Shown: positions 54,704 to 64,000, counted from the stretch's first letter. The stretch is DNA of 64,000 bases from Enoplolaimus lenunculus (GCA_030248215.1 JASANG010001771.1:62001-126000), one strand, 5' to 3'. Notes: generated by a model from the sequence alone, not told the origin. Numbers and translations are program-made.

Positions 54704-54837
54704 TATTCGCTCGAAATATATTACTCGAAGTTTAATACTGTCCCGAAATGAACCCGTGTATTCGTTCATGAAGAGAAGGTATTAGTGGCAGGAGATGCGT
54801 ATGTAAGATGAATAAGGGTGACGCTGTACTTGCCTAC

Positions 54838-54985
54838 TTGCCGTGCGGCGCCGGACGTCGAAAATAACAAATAATGTGCCATGCGTCAACATAATAAACG
54901 CTGCGGTAGGGTGCCGGACAGTGACGGACGGCTCCAAGCGGCGACGGACGTCATCTCAAATGTACAGTACTACCCTAAGACGTGT
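54838..54985. repeat. Family M-like remnant
   Basis: GCGGCGCCGGACGTCG at the left and GGCGACGGACGTCATC at the right fit family M. Ends are unclear. Confidence 0.45.
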
Positions 54986-54987
54986 AG

Positions 54988-55176
54988 GCCCATGTATAAA
55001 ACAGGGACGGATCGTTCTCCAGAGGGGCTATAATAGAGTATAGTTTAAGCTTTAGACTAATTTTTTGCTTAGGCTTAGGCTTAGGAAGAGGCTTATCCAT
55101 ACGCTTAGGCTTAGGCTTAGCATAGGCTTAGGAATATGTTTATACGACTGTTCCGGCCCCGTTCTATACATGGGCC
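54988..55176. mobile_element. Family K2 element with TTAGGC motifs
   Basis: The inverted ends are GGCCCATGTATAAAACAGGG and CCCCGTTCTATACATGGGCC. The core has 'gcttaggcttaggcttagg' and variants. Other K2 copies: 56493-56672, 59235-59453 and 59755-60122. Confidence 0.7.
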
Positions 55177-55464
55177 GATGTGTAAGTCTTTGAGAATATA
55201 AGACCTAAACTGCAACTCACATATAACTGGTGTACACTATGCGGTTGATATTTAAGAGAAAACTTTTTAGTGAATTCGTACAATTTACGCCTATTAATTG
55301 CACAACTTACTGAACAAAAATGATACAAAATATTAATAATTAAGACTAATTAAATATAATAATAATAAATAAATTATTTCTTTTTCTGATGTATTTGTTT
55401 TATATAAATATTTGGTGTTTTTTGAATGTTTTACTGAAAACAATTGGGACTGGCGAATGATGTA

Positions 55465-55677
55465 CACTGCAGGAAATGGCAAGTCAAATTGACACTCTCC
55501 GAAATAAGCTCTACGGAACTACACAAATTGATTCAAATTCAACTGTGCTAGAGTCAAATTCGACTCACTAAGTCACACGTTTGACTCTGACGGAGTCGAA
55601 TTTGACTCAGTTTATTGTGTAGTCCCGTACAGCCTATTTCGGAGAAAGTCAATTTGACTCGCCATTTTTTGCTATGC
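55465..55677. mobile_element. Family I palindromic MITE, copy 4
   Basis: CACTGCAGGAAATGGCAAGTC and GACTCGCCATTTTTTGC ends, with ACGGAACTACACAAA and its inverse further in. Confidence 0.75.
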
Positions 55678-56492
55678 ACGTCACAAAAACTTGGGGTCTA
55701 AAGTGTATACCAAGTAAAAATATATTTTATTTTAAATAAAATGTTTTTATAAAATTAATTTTTTTAATTTTATAAAAACAAAATTTTTTAAGATTTTCTT
55801 TTGATTTTTTTAATTTAATTTTCTGGAAGAATTTGCTACTAATGGCATAATGATGAATTATTAACGCGAACTCACATCGAAAACAACGCAAAATGTATAA
55901 TTTTCAAATACTGACATATGATCCAAGATCATTATCGCAGCATCGCTGTCACAAAACTAACTGCATAATAGGGGGGGGCATATAAAAAATAGACACTTTT
56001 TGGGCTTTATATACAAGACCGGCGTTAGGATAGTCGGGATCCCCTCTAACTGGTCCGAGGGGCTCCAATAAATCATTTCACAGCTGTACCCATATTCTTG
56101 TATGATTCCAGGCACATGCGTTATTTTAGTGAAAACTTTCACCGATACCTAAGATATGCAACCTAAGGGGTAAATACTAAATGTAAAGGTAATCTACACC
56201 GACTCTGCTTTTCCACCATCTGGCCCCCCAAGGGTAGGCGGGCCCCAATGGCGGGGTTGGGGGGTGCTTCCATTGACCATGTATATATTTAGCCCCCCCA
56301 ACTTTGTATGGGCACTTTGTACTTTCCAATAAAGGGGTTGTCAACGTCATAGATTGGACAGTATTGTCTATTGCACATTGTCCTATGTGCGTAACAGTTT
56401 GAGGGAAAGTAAGCGAGCACGTTTATTCGGAGCTGTGTGTCATACATGCAGGGCGTAACGGTTTGTGTACCTGCAAAGTTTAATGATACAGA
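55678..56492. other. No gene recognised
   Basis: Contains a short AT-rich inverted pair ('aaaatatattttatttt', 'aaattttataaaaac') at 55715-55790. Otherwise unassigned. Confidence 0.35.
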
Positions 56493-56672
56493 AATGGGTA
56501 AATATATAGGGGTGGAACAGTATTAGCTTATTTCTAAACCTAAGCGTAAGAATGAGCATATTCCTAAGCCTGAGCCTAAACCTAAACCAAGCCAAAAAAT
56601 AGTCTAAAGTTTAAGCTTACTCTATTGCAATCCCACACAAAAACGTTCCGCCTCTAATTTTTACTGGGCCCA
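56493..56672. mobile_element. Family K2 element, degraded copy
   Basis: GGGGTGGAACAGTATTAGC and TTACTGGGCCC ends, with CCTAAGCCTGAGCC motifs in the opposite orientation to 54988. Confidence 0.55.
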
Positions 56673-57043
56673 GAAATGTAAATACACGAGTTAGGATGGT
56701 TTACGCTCAATTTAAATATTACAATGTTCAAAACGTAAATTGGAACTTCTATAGTCCTATGCTCGCGGTTTTAACGAAATATACGTTTAAAACCTAAAAC
56801 CGTATTTTCAACTTTGTATATCATTGAATGGTTTAGGCTCTGGCACCGGTAATAGATTGCGTAAACTTTGTAAAAAAACACGGCAGATTTCAAAAACTCA
56901 TAAAATATTAATTGCATGTATGTGGTATCTGTAGTTCGCTCGTTTGAAAACATATTGCCAAACCTGCCAAATGCTAAACGGGAGTAACATTATATAGCCT
57001 CATCATATTTCAAAGGCAAGCCTAAACATCACCGTAAACGGTA

Positions 57044-57526
57044 CACTGCAAAAAATGGTGAGTCAAATTGAATCTCTCCGAAACAGGCTTTTCGGAACTA
57101 CTGTAGTGACCTGAATAAGATGGGGGGACTGATATTTATTTGGCCTATCCAGAGGGTGCCCCCTCGTTATTCGGTTACGGACTGTTATTTATTTTTAACC
57201 CGCCCTCCGCCGTCCTTCGTTACTGATATATATCCGGTATTGCAACTATCTGTTGCATTAGACATTTTTTGCCTTGAATCAAAAGTTTGAGCGATAATGC
57301 ATGGTTATACTTTGGATTGTTATTTTCAAAACTTAAGTACGCTTTAAGTTTCGAACTCAACTTTATTTAGTCCTGGAATCATTTATGCGCTATAATTAGG
57401 ATTAATTGTCATTTATGGACTCTAATAAGGGTTCAGGGACTCTATCCTCTTACTGACTCTTATTGTTTGTGTAGTCCCGTAGAGCCTATTTCGGAGACAG
57501 TCAAATTGACTCACAATTTTTTGCAG
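57044..57526. mobile_element. Family I MITE, copy 5, split by a nested family J element
   Basis: The left half starts CACTGCAAAAAATGGTGAGTC and breaks after TTCGGAACTA. The right half resumes at TTTGTGTAGTCC and ends CACAATTTTTTGCAG. The middle (57101-57466) is family J. Confidence 0.8.
57101..57466. mobile_element. Family J TIR element nested in family I
   Basis: It starts CTGTAGTGACCTGAATAAG and shares 'tgatatttatttggc' and 'taacccgccctccgcc' with the reverse complement of 50064-50489. The far end is shortened. Confidence 0.75.
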
Positions 57527-57626
57527 TAATTACAAAGTTAAACATAAGTCTATGCAAAAAATTGTCTAATAAAAGCCAAACGTTTACTCCATATATTGCA
57601 GTCCGGTGTACAACGGTACTCCCCTC

Positions 57627-57829
57627 CACTGCAAAAAATGGCGAGTTAAATTGACTCTATCCGAAATATGCTTTTACTGACTAGTACACAAACTGAATCA
57701 AAATTCGACTCTTTCTGAATGAAATTCGGCTCAATTTGACTCTGGCGGAGTCGAATTTTGACCCAGTCTGTGTAGTCAGGAAAAGTCTATTTCGGAGAAA
57801 GTCACTTTCACTCACCATTTTTTACAGTA
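57627..57829. mobile_element. Family I palindromic MITE, copy 6
   Basis: CACTGCAAAAAATGGCGAG and CTCACCATTTTTTACAG ends, with inverted ATGCTTTTACTGAC / GTCAGGAAAAGTC inside. Confidence 0.75.
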
Positions 57830-58348
57830 TAAAAGTAGCATGGGCCGCTTAACTTGTATTTTCCAAAATTTCTAGGACCTATATACCAGCTGGTACTGGT
57901 ACTGATTTTTGAACTTCTACCGCGAGCGCTGTTCGTTTTATTCATCAACTTCTATTCGAGTACAAACTGCTCATTTGCGAATTAAATCAGGCGTGCGTTG
58001 ATTTTAGGCAAAATGTAATCTGGTTTTCAAACAAAAGGCCCACTAAAATTTTATTTTTGGCCTAAAGTTACAGCTTAGTGTCACAAGCCTAATAGTGTGC
58101 AGACGCGTAGCTAAGACTTGATTTTAAGACCGCTATATAAACTTCATTAGTTTCTTGCGAACAAGCGAGAAAAATTCATTTTTAAACTCAAAGATTCAGT
58201 AAATTTCGGTGACGGTTGCTACAATTGATTTTAAAACCGCTCCAGAAGCTTTGATGTGATATCTTATTGTTCAGTATTTCAACCTGCGCAATGCCTTTGG
58301 TAATAAATTTGTGTAAAGGTTTCGTAATTAAAAGCTACCGGCCATATT

Positions 58349-58523
58349 GGCTCATGCTACTTTAAGGGGCGTCCAGGTTTCTGGTGGGTCTATAAAAAAG
58401 TAGCTTTACATTCTAGATTACATTTTTTGCTTAGACTTAGGCGTAGGCTTAGGAACTCGTTTTTGCAACGCTTAAGCTTAGGCTTAGGTTTAGAACTACG
58501 CTTAATCTACGGTTACGATGCCA
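58349..58523. mobile_element. MITE family K1 copy
   Basis: GGCTCATGCTACTTTAAGGGG left end and TTAGGC-bearing core. The right terminus is degraded. Confidence 0.55.
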
Positions 58524-59234
58524 TTTTATTGGCTGATTCTGGTACAAAGCTTTAAGCGCTATATTCACACGTGTAAGTTTTTGCTGCCAGATCTTGCAGC
58601 TGCAACTTATACTTGCAAGTTTTGTGTAAAATCCCGTTCGAAAAACTTGCAGCTTCAAACACGTTATTAAAAATCGTAGCTTCGAATTTAGTTTACTTTT
58701 GTGACTAACCATGCAGGCTACTGAATTTTTATTGCAGCCGCTTTCTCATTGAGTGATGAAAAAATGCAATTTATGCGTTCAATTTACAGATGCAAGTTTT
58801 CGCAGCAAAAAGTTGCACATATGAATAGGGCTTAAAACCCTGACACCCTACATTCCATCGATTAAAAGCCTAATCTTAAAATCGAAATTCAACCACCCTT
58901 TGCTACGAAATTTCTGAGGAGACAAAAAAGCACTTTTCACAAGCTTTAAAATAATCATACAGGAGGTCAGAAATATTTTTCCACTCCCTCGTAAAAAACT
59001 TACACTATTACATTCATACCCTCCGGTAATATTGTATCCCTGACTGCACTCCTGTAATGACGAAAGAAATATTGATAGCAAATAAAATGCTCCTGATAGG
59101 TTTCCACATTTTAATCAATCTCTTGCTTTAATGATATTAAAAGGTTTCTATAACATTCATATTTCACAATACTTTCTTGACAGTAGTTTTATTTTGCGAT
59201 AAATGTATTATTATTTATTAATCACTATTTCTTC
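58524..59234. other. No gene recognised
   Basis: Positions 58550-58830 contain repeated 'cttgcagct', 'aacttgca' and 'gcaagttt' phrases in both orientations, suggesting another degraded palindromic element. The rest is unassigned. Confidence 0.35.
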
Positions 59235-59453
59235 GGCCAATGTATTAACAAACAGGGGCGGAACAGTATTGCAAGCATATTCCTAAGCCTAAGCCTAAGC
59301 CTAAGCCTAAAAGCGTACGAATGAGCATATTCCTAAGCTTAAGCCTAAGCCTAAGCCTATGCCAAGCAAAAAAATAGTCTAAAGCTTAAGCTTACTCTAT
59401 TCTGGTCCCACAGCAAAACGCTTCGCCCCTGATCTTTATATGGGCTATTTCTT
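59235..59453. mobile_element. Family K2 element with CCTAAG array
   Basis: GGCCAATGTATTAACAAACA and GCCCCTGATCTTTATATGGGC ends enclose two runs of CCTAAG repeats. Confidence 0.65.
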
Positions 59454-59754
59454 ATATGCAATATCGTAGCAATGTTGTTTTTTGAGCAGACCTAAGCTAA
59501 AATGCGGACATGAGCGCTGACAGCGCCACTCCCGAAATATTTCACATGGAGCTATAGAAAATTTGCCAATACCACTTGTGAAAAATATGTGTAAGACTCG
59601 CGTGGCTCTGTGTGAATTTTTGCCCACCCTCTAGCATGTTGAGCTGGCTATGAACCTGTTTCTGAGAATACTTTCATCGCCTGAAACCTGAAATCAAACT
59701 GGCAACAAATAAAACCAGAATTCACGTAAGTAGTCGGAAGTGTGCAACTTGTCA

Positions 59755-60122
59755 TTGAGTTGCTCCGCAGGACTGCGACAGAGTAAGAAGCTATGGACTA
59801 AACTTTTTTGCTTAGGCTTATGCTTAGGCTTAGGCTTAGGCTTAGCCTTATGCTTAGGCTTAGGCTTACGGCTTAGGCTAAGGCTAGTAGGCTTAGGCTT
59901 AGGCTTAGCCTTATGCTTAGGCTTAGGCTTAGGGCTTAGGCTAAGGCTAGTAGGCTTAGGCTTAGGTTTAGTCTTAGGTTTAGGCTTTACACCTAGGGTT
60001 ATGCTTAGGCTTAGGTTTAGGTTTAGGCTTAGGCTTATGCTTATGCTTATGCTTATACTTAGGCTTAGGCTGTGGCTTAGGAACATGCTTATACTACTGT
60101 TACGGCCCTGTTCTATGTATTG
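59755..60122. mobile_element. Family K2 element with expanded TTAGGC array
   Basis: Positions 59808-60078 are almost wholly TTAGGC, TTATGC, TTAGCC and TTACGG units, with a ~70-bp higher-order duplication (59815-59890 and 59890-59955). The right end 'gttacggccctgttctatgt' is that of K2. The ~145-codon frames on both strands are products of this array. Confidence 0.8.
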
Positions 60123-60258
60123 TACGTGCATAATTGGTTATAAACTGGATGAATTCGAATATGAAACATTATTCAGCCATTAGCAGATTTGTTATATAAA
60201 TCCGTTTTAGTAATTATTTATATTTCGTACCTTAATCTGAGCAATTTACTATCATCAA

Positions 60259-62235
60259 ATGACAACAACATCTTTTCCAACTGCACTACTGAATGCAACA
60301 CAAATTGCAACAACCATTGAACTGCATTCTTCAACGCAAAGAAATCAACAACAACAACAAACGATTAAAATATTCGCAACACATCCAACAGGATTAGTAG
60401 AATATGACTGGTTTCGCCTTGTTGGCCAAACCATACAAGACATTGTAGTCCCTACGATATGTTGTTTTGGCCTAATTGGCTTAGGAGCCGGTAAATATTT
60501 CCTTCAAAAAGGTGCTATACCACGCCGATCAAGTTATGTTCGTTACGATCACGCTACCGTCAAATTTCTAAATTGTCTTTTAGCTTCGAACGCTGCGTAT
60601 CTAATTGCATTAGGCTTGAGTTGGCTAGAACACTTTTTTGGATTCAATCTAATGAATACATCAAGCTTAGCGTGTAAATTACTTAGCTACACCCTGTCGT
60701 CTGCTCAATTTTGTGCAATTTGGACTTGCGTCGCGTTATCTGTGGTGAACTTAGGCAAAAGCCTAGCGTCAAAGCCTGTCTCATCCCATCCGGCACTGAT
60801 CGGCAGCTATCCGTCGCCTCATTTGCTCGCGTGTTCACCAATTGCGTGCAAAATTGCAATTATTGCAATAATTGCAACTGCAGTTTTGTGCAATGTGTGG
60901 TTAGTCATCGTTAAAGATGTTGTTTTTGACGAATTTTTACTGCGTCAAGTGTGTACAATAAATATGCTTCAATATGGTCGAAAAGCACATGACATTTTGT
61001 TATTATTTGACGTTGCAACTAGTTGTCTAGTCCCAACAGTCGTAATCCTTTTACTCCAAGCTGGCACTGTAGCCCGGCTTCGACAAGTCGGTGCCGCAGC
61101 GTTAGCTCGGAGTAAATCGCGACTGAGTTTAGTGACTGGAGTTGCGTTTTCAACGTCCGCCGAGTCTGGATTTACCGGTGAGGATTGCGTTAATTTGACA
61201 TGCGCAAGTAGCAACACTGCAGTTGCACATGACGTTAGCTACGATGATTATGCACCGAGTACTACGTGTGATTTAACTTCAAACAGCGCCGCTTCAAGTG
61301 GTCCGATTGCGACAACAGTTGATTTCCAAACGACGGCGGAAAGATCAAAGCAAAATCGGGATTCAACGGCTGAAAAATCAAAGCAGCCGTCAGACTCAAC
61401 GTCGGAAAACTCAAACGAAACCATACGTTCAATGGCGGAAAGATCAAAACAAAATCCAGTTTCTATGGCTGAAAGATCAAAGCAGCATTCAGATTTAATG
61501 GCGGATATGTCAAAAGCCATACCGAATGCAATCGAGCAAAGATCAAAGCAAAAACCAACATCGCCGCCACAATCCAAATTTCAAGCGAGCACCTTCTCTG
61601 GCAGCGTTCGGGCGACAAAACCCAGACGCTCCAACGATCTGGGATTCGCTTCTGCTAAACGGATCAACCGATGTTTCCAGTTCGATAATAATAATAATAA
61701 TAATAATCCTTCAACAACAACGCCAACCGCATCCTACCATCAAGCGTTTAATTGCACATTTAGCATGATTGCAACACATGTACTGCTTGGATTGCCAAAT
61801 TGCATATGCAAAACGGTCGACGCAACTGCAGTCGAATACTACAAAAACAATAGTTACAATTGTTTTGAAATGTTTGCTAATTTTTTGCTTTATTTTCGAC
61901 ATGGTATAGTATTTTTTATATATCTTGGCTTTGTGATTGGTCTCGATCAAACGCGATGTTTGTATTGGTTTTGTTGTTGTTTTTGTTGTGTACCGTGTCG
62001 CAGTCGAAGGCAACGCGAATACAATAGGCAACATGATACTGTAAACGGGAGTGCAAACTGCAGACGATTACGGCTTTCGGTGGTTGGAAGGAATGGTGCT
62101 ACTGAAAGAAGCGGGTCACGATTTGGATCTACGGCTGGGTGGCCAGGAGTAAATGGATGGCAAAAACGGTGGACGAGAGCGAGAAAGAGTTCAAGCCGGT
62201 TTCAACCGTCTCTACTCAATGATGTGGTCTATTGA
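60259..62235 (+). CDS. Divergent rhodopsin-type seven-transmembrane receptor (intronless)
   Basis: A single open frame of 658 codons. Seven hydrophobic segments lie at about residues 60-82, 102-125, 139-168, 196-218, 244-268, 497-519 and 533-560. A Cys at the start of segment 3 (C139) and one before segment 5 (C232) could form the usual disulfide. Segment 6 has HVLLGLP in place of the common CWLP, and segment 7 has FRHGIVFFIY in place of NSxxNFxIY, as in FMRFamide-like peptide receptors. The DRY site reads VNL. The third cytoplasmic loop is about 225 residues and contains an 11-residue repeat and poly-N. After segment 7 there is a Cys cluster. N-glycosylation sites (NAT, N12) lie near the start. 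It probably acts at the plasma membrane; ligand and G-protein coupling are unknown. Lack of introns fits a retrocopy or a naturally intronless receptor. The receptor class is inferred and could be wrong. Confidence 0.75.
   Translation: MTTTSFPTALLNATQIATTIELHSSTQRNQQQQQTIKIFATHPTGLVEYDWFRLVGQTIQDIVVPTICCFGLIGLGAGKYFLQKGAIPRRSSYVRYDHATVKFLNCLLASNAAYLIALGLSWLEHFFGFNLMNTSSLACKLLSYTLSSAQFCAIWTCVALSVVNLGKSLASKPVSSHPALIGSYPSPHLLACSPIACKIAIIAIIATAVLCNVWLVIVKDVVFDEFLLRQVCTINMLQYGRKAHDILLLFDVATSCLVPTVVILLLQAGTVARLRQVGAAALARSKSRLSLVTGVAFSTSAESGFTGEDCVNLTCASSNTAVAHDVSYDDYAPSTTCDLTSNSAASSGPIATTVDFQTTAERSKQNRDSTAEKSKQPSDSTSENSNETIRSMAERSKQNPVSMAERSKQHSDLMADMSKAIPNAIEQRSKQKPTSPPQSKFQASTFSGSVRATKPRRSNDLGFASAKRINRCFQFDNNNNNNNPSTTTPTASYHQAFNCTFSMIATHVLLGLPNCICKTVDATAVEYYKNNSYNCFEMFANFLLYFRHGIVFFIYLGFVIGLDQTRCLYWFCCCFCCVPCRSRRQREYNRQHDTVNGSANCRRLRLSVVGRNGATERSGSRFGSTAGWPGVNGWQKRWTRARKSSSRFQPSLLNDVVY
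61333..61563 (+). repeat. 33-bp coding minisatellite in the receptor's third loop
   Basis: Seven units of exactly 33 bp encode residues 359-435: TAERSKQNRDS, TAEKSKQPSDS, TSENSNETIRS, MAERSKQNPVS, MAERSKQHSDL, MADMSKAIPNA and IEQRSKQKPTS. The units are basic and Ser-rich, so they are possible phosphorylation targets. Confidence 0.88.
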
Positions 62236-62879
62236 ACCGGAGAAACTACTGTTTTGGGAGTGATTGGTTTAGGCATTCGAGCGTGGCATAGAGTTAATGG
62301 GGCATACCTACATTCCTTTATCCCATGGATCCCAAATGGTCAGCGGACCTTGAAAATTAAGAAATGGTGCAGATTTTCCCTGTCGAATACTTTGCGATTG
62401 TCATTGTGTATATACGTTCAGCGAGCAATGACAGAACAAATTTTAGTATTGAAAAAATATTAAGTAGACTGCTAAAATTACCCAATTTTAAATTTAGTGA
62501 AGGGTCAATGGGTAGGATAGATACCCCAGATGTTAAAGGTATGGGTGCACGAGATACGACATGGTGAAGTGTTTGCTAAATTTTAGCCAATCAAACAGTA
62601 CGAAACGGTAAAAATTACGCTAAACATTAAACATCAGACGAGCGAACTGTCGTTGAAAATTGATTGGATACTGCTCGCAACGGAATTATAAGTTGATTTC
62701 GCTGTGGTGAGATAAATATTTACAAACAATATCTTTTAACGAAGAATTATTATTATAAATTTACTTTATTCAACTTAAGCGCAAATATATTTTGCATGAA
62801 ACATTACAAAATTAAACACATTCAAGTGACGTTTGTTTTGCAGTTAAAGTAAAACCTGACCAACATTTAAATTGAGTCA
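62236..62879. other. 3' flank of the receptor gene
   Basis: No coding sequence was recognised. No AATAAA precedes 62879; the first after the receptor stop lies inside the tandem repeat near 62974, so the transcript end is uncertain. Confidence 0.35.
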
Positions 62880-63375
62880 CATTTTAACTTTAAAGAAATA
62901 TTAAATTGCATTCCTGTTTTAAATTTATAACAAAAATCGAATTGCATTCTTGTTATAAAAACTAAAACAAGAATTAAATAAAATTTGTTTTAAATTTAAA
63001 ACAAAAATGGACAAACATTTTCTGTTATGAAATTTAAAACAAATATAAATTAATACATTCCCGTTTTAAATTCATAACAAAAATCGAATTGCATTCTTGT
63101 TATAAAATCTAAAATAAAAATGAAATTAAATTTGTGTTTTAAATTTAAAACAAAAATGGACAAACATTTTCTGTTATGAAATTTAAAACAAAAAGAAATT
63201 AATACATTCCTGTTTTAAATTCATAACAAAAATCGAATTGCATTCTTGTTATAAAATCTAAAATAAAAATAAAACAAAACTTGTTTTAAATTTAAAATAA
63301 AAATGGACAAACATTTTCTGTTACGAAATTTAAAACAAAAAAGAAATTTACATTTTTATTTCAAATTTAAAACAT
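62880..63375. repeat. AT-rich tandem repeat, ~148-bp unit
   Basis: Just over three units; 'aaaatggacaaacattttctgtta' style phrases start near 63005, 63153 and 63302. Each unit is built from TTTAAATTTAAAAC and GTTTTAAATT-CATAAC pieces that are self-complementary. The array fills most of the space between two convergent genes. Confidence 0.85.
63355..63360 (-). promoter_or_regulatory. Candidate poly(A) signal for the DHCR7 gene
   Basis: AATAAA on the minus strand, about 60 bases after the stop codon at 63419-63421. Confidence 0.5.
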
Positions 63376-63418
63376 GAAACTACTTACGTGTTACTGTACA
63401 AACCAAAACGGTGAACTT

Positions 63419-64000
63419 TTACCAAATATTCGGAATCAACAAATACGGCACATGCTTACAATATCGATCCCAATATTTTCCATATTTACTCCGGCATCTG
63501 GCGTCATCTCTTACAGCCCTATCGACAAGTAAAATAACCAAATAAGGAAGATAGAAATATGGCGACAAAACACGTGAGGCAACAGGCAACGTCCAACAAG
63601 CAGCAGCGCCCAATTCTGTCAGATAATTAAAATGCCGACACCAGCCCCAGTATCCGCTTCCGAGCAGCAAGCTGGTTTTCACTTCGCCAAGGTCGGTTCG
63701 ATATTTTGCTTCGATAAAAAACGGATCTGCGCCCCAAATTTTCAACCGTCCCTGTTTGGCTCTAAATTCACACCTTTGATCATCGACGTCCCAGTTGATT
63801 AAGATACAAGCTGTTCCAGCTAATGCGAACGCCAGAGCCGGGATTAAGCTTAAACCTTCCGGTTCAAGCACAAGGTACGTCGTATGGGACGTGTAGGTTG
63901 CCGGAAGCCATACTAAAATGCCCCAAATAATATAAAATCCTGCTCTGTCGTGCATAATATCAATCGTTGCTAAGTAACTTGACTCCCACCAGAAAAATTT
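63419..64000 (-). CDS. DHCR7: 7-dehydrocholesterol reductase, C-terminal part (runs off window)
   Basis: The frame is open from the TAA at 63419-63421 to the window edge, giving the last 193 residues in one exon. The upstream Met codon at 63953-63955 is internal; KFFWWESSYLATIDI precedes it. Family landmarks are HDRAGFYIIWGILVWLP, the SGYWGWCRHFNYLTELG region with the RHFNY typical of DHCR7 (RHPNY in C14 reductases), SPYFYLPYLVILLVDRA and a C-terminal RDDARCRSKYGKYWDRYCKHVPYLLIP. The enzyme reduces the C7-C8 double bond of 7-dehydrocholesterol using NADPH in the ER membrane. Hydrophobic segments lie at about residues 16-37, 46-68 and 126-160 of the visible part. HDRAGFY and RCRSKYGKYW are, from memory, closer to plant than vertebrate enzymes. 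The 5' exons are outside. Confidence 0.9.
   Translation of the reverse strand, partial: KFFWWESSYLATIDIMHDRAGFYIIWGILVWLPATYTSHTTYLVLEPEGLSLIPALAFALAGTACILINWDVDDQRCEFRAKQGRLKIWGADPFFIEAKYRTDLGEVKTSLLLGSGYWGWCRHFNYLTELGAAACWTLPVASRVLSPYFYLPYLVILLVDRAVRDDARCRSKYGKYWDRYCKHVPYLLIPNIW

Noticed and set aside
59808-60078. Interstitial telomere or chromosome end
   Set aside because: The array is short, degenerate, bounded by transposon-like ends, and followed by intact genes.
59694-60183. Two ~145-codon frames, one on each strand, rich in KPKPKP or LGLGL
   Set aside because: Both are translations of the TTAGGC hexamer array, whose unit length is a multiple of three, so stops are avoided without selection.
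1-64000. Retroviral, LTR, LINE or Polinton coding remnants
   Set aside because: No reverse transcriptase, integrase, capsid or polymerase motifs were seen in any frame; all identified mobile elements are short and non-coding.

Overview
This is a eukaryotic window, most likely from an invertebrate animal. It holds four protein-coding genes with GT-AG introns, separated by dense short repeats. The genes were recognised by reading exons and comparing them from memory with known families; no search was run. The organism cannot be named from the sequence. Metazoan-style ITPK1, spermine synthase and a rhodopsin-type receptor point to an animal. A TTAGGC-rich hexamer recurs inside some repeats and matches the nematode telomere unit, but it sits inside transposon-like elements and is weak evidence.

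Layout. 1-5.5 kb: repeats only. 5.56-15.39 kb (+): a ten-exon ITPK1-like inositol phosphate kinase with a poly-Q N-terminal extension and a roughly 960-residue C-terminal tail encoded by one giant exon. 15.4-32.2 kb: gene desert with MITEs, a 3-kb satellite of ~82-bp units (20.6-23.6 kb), a mosaic of tRNA-derived SINEs (23.9-25.4 kb), the second ~950-bp copy of a hairpin-ended repeat, and a 21-bp minisatellite. 32.25-42.93 kb (+): a twelve-exon spermine synthase gene whose introns are full of MITEs. 43-60.2 kb: a second desert with a different repeat community (palindromic 200-bp elements, TTAGGC-bearing elements, a 426-bp TIR element, one piggyBac-type MITE). 60.26-62.24 kb (+): an intronless divergent seven-transmembrane receptor. 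63.42-64.0 kb (-): the 3' part of a 7-dehydrocholesterol reductase gene that runs off the window and looks closer to the plant type than to the vertebrate type.

The genes have no shared pathway: inositol phosphate signalling, polyamine synthesis, cell-surface signalling and sterol synthesis. The most distinctive property is the repeat landscape. At least ten short non-autonomous families have CAGGG/TAGGG-type ends, and five copies have 8-bp flanking duplications of varying quality, two of them perfect, as expected of hAT elements. Each family has its own hexamer repeated near its ends (ACCGGA, ATCCGG, GCCGAT, GAATCG, TTTCCG, GAGACCG and so on). Several copies are nested in one another. No retroviral, LTR or Polinton coding remnants, rRNA genes or CRISPR arrays were seen.
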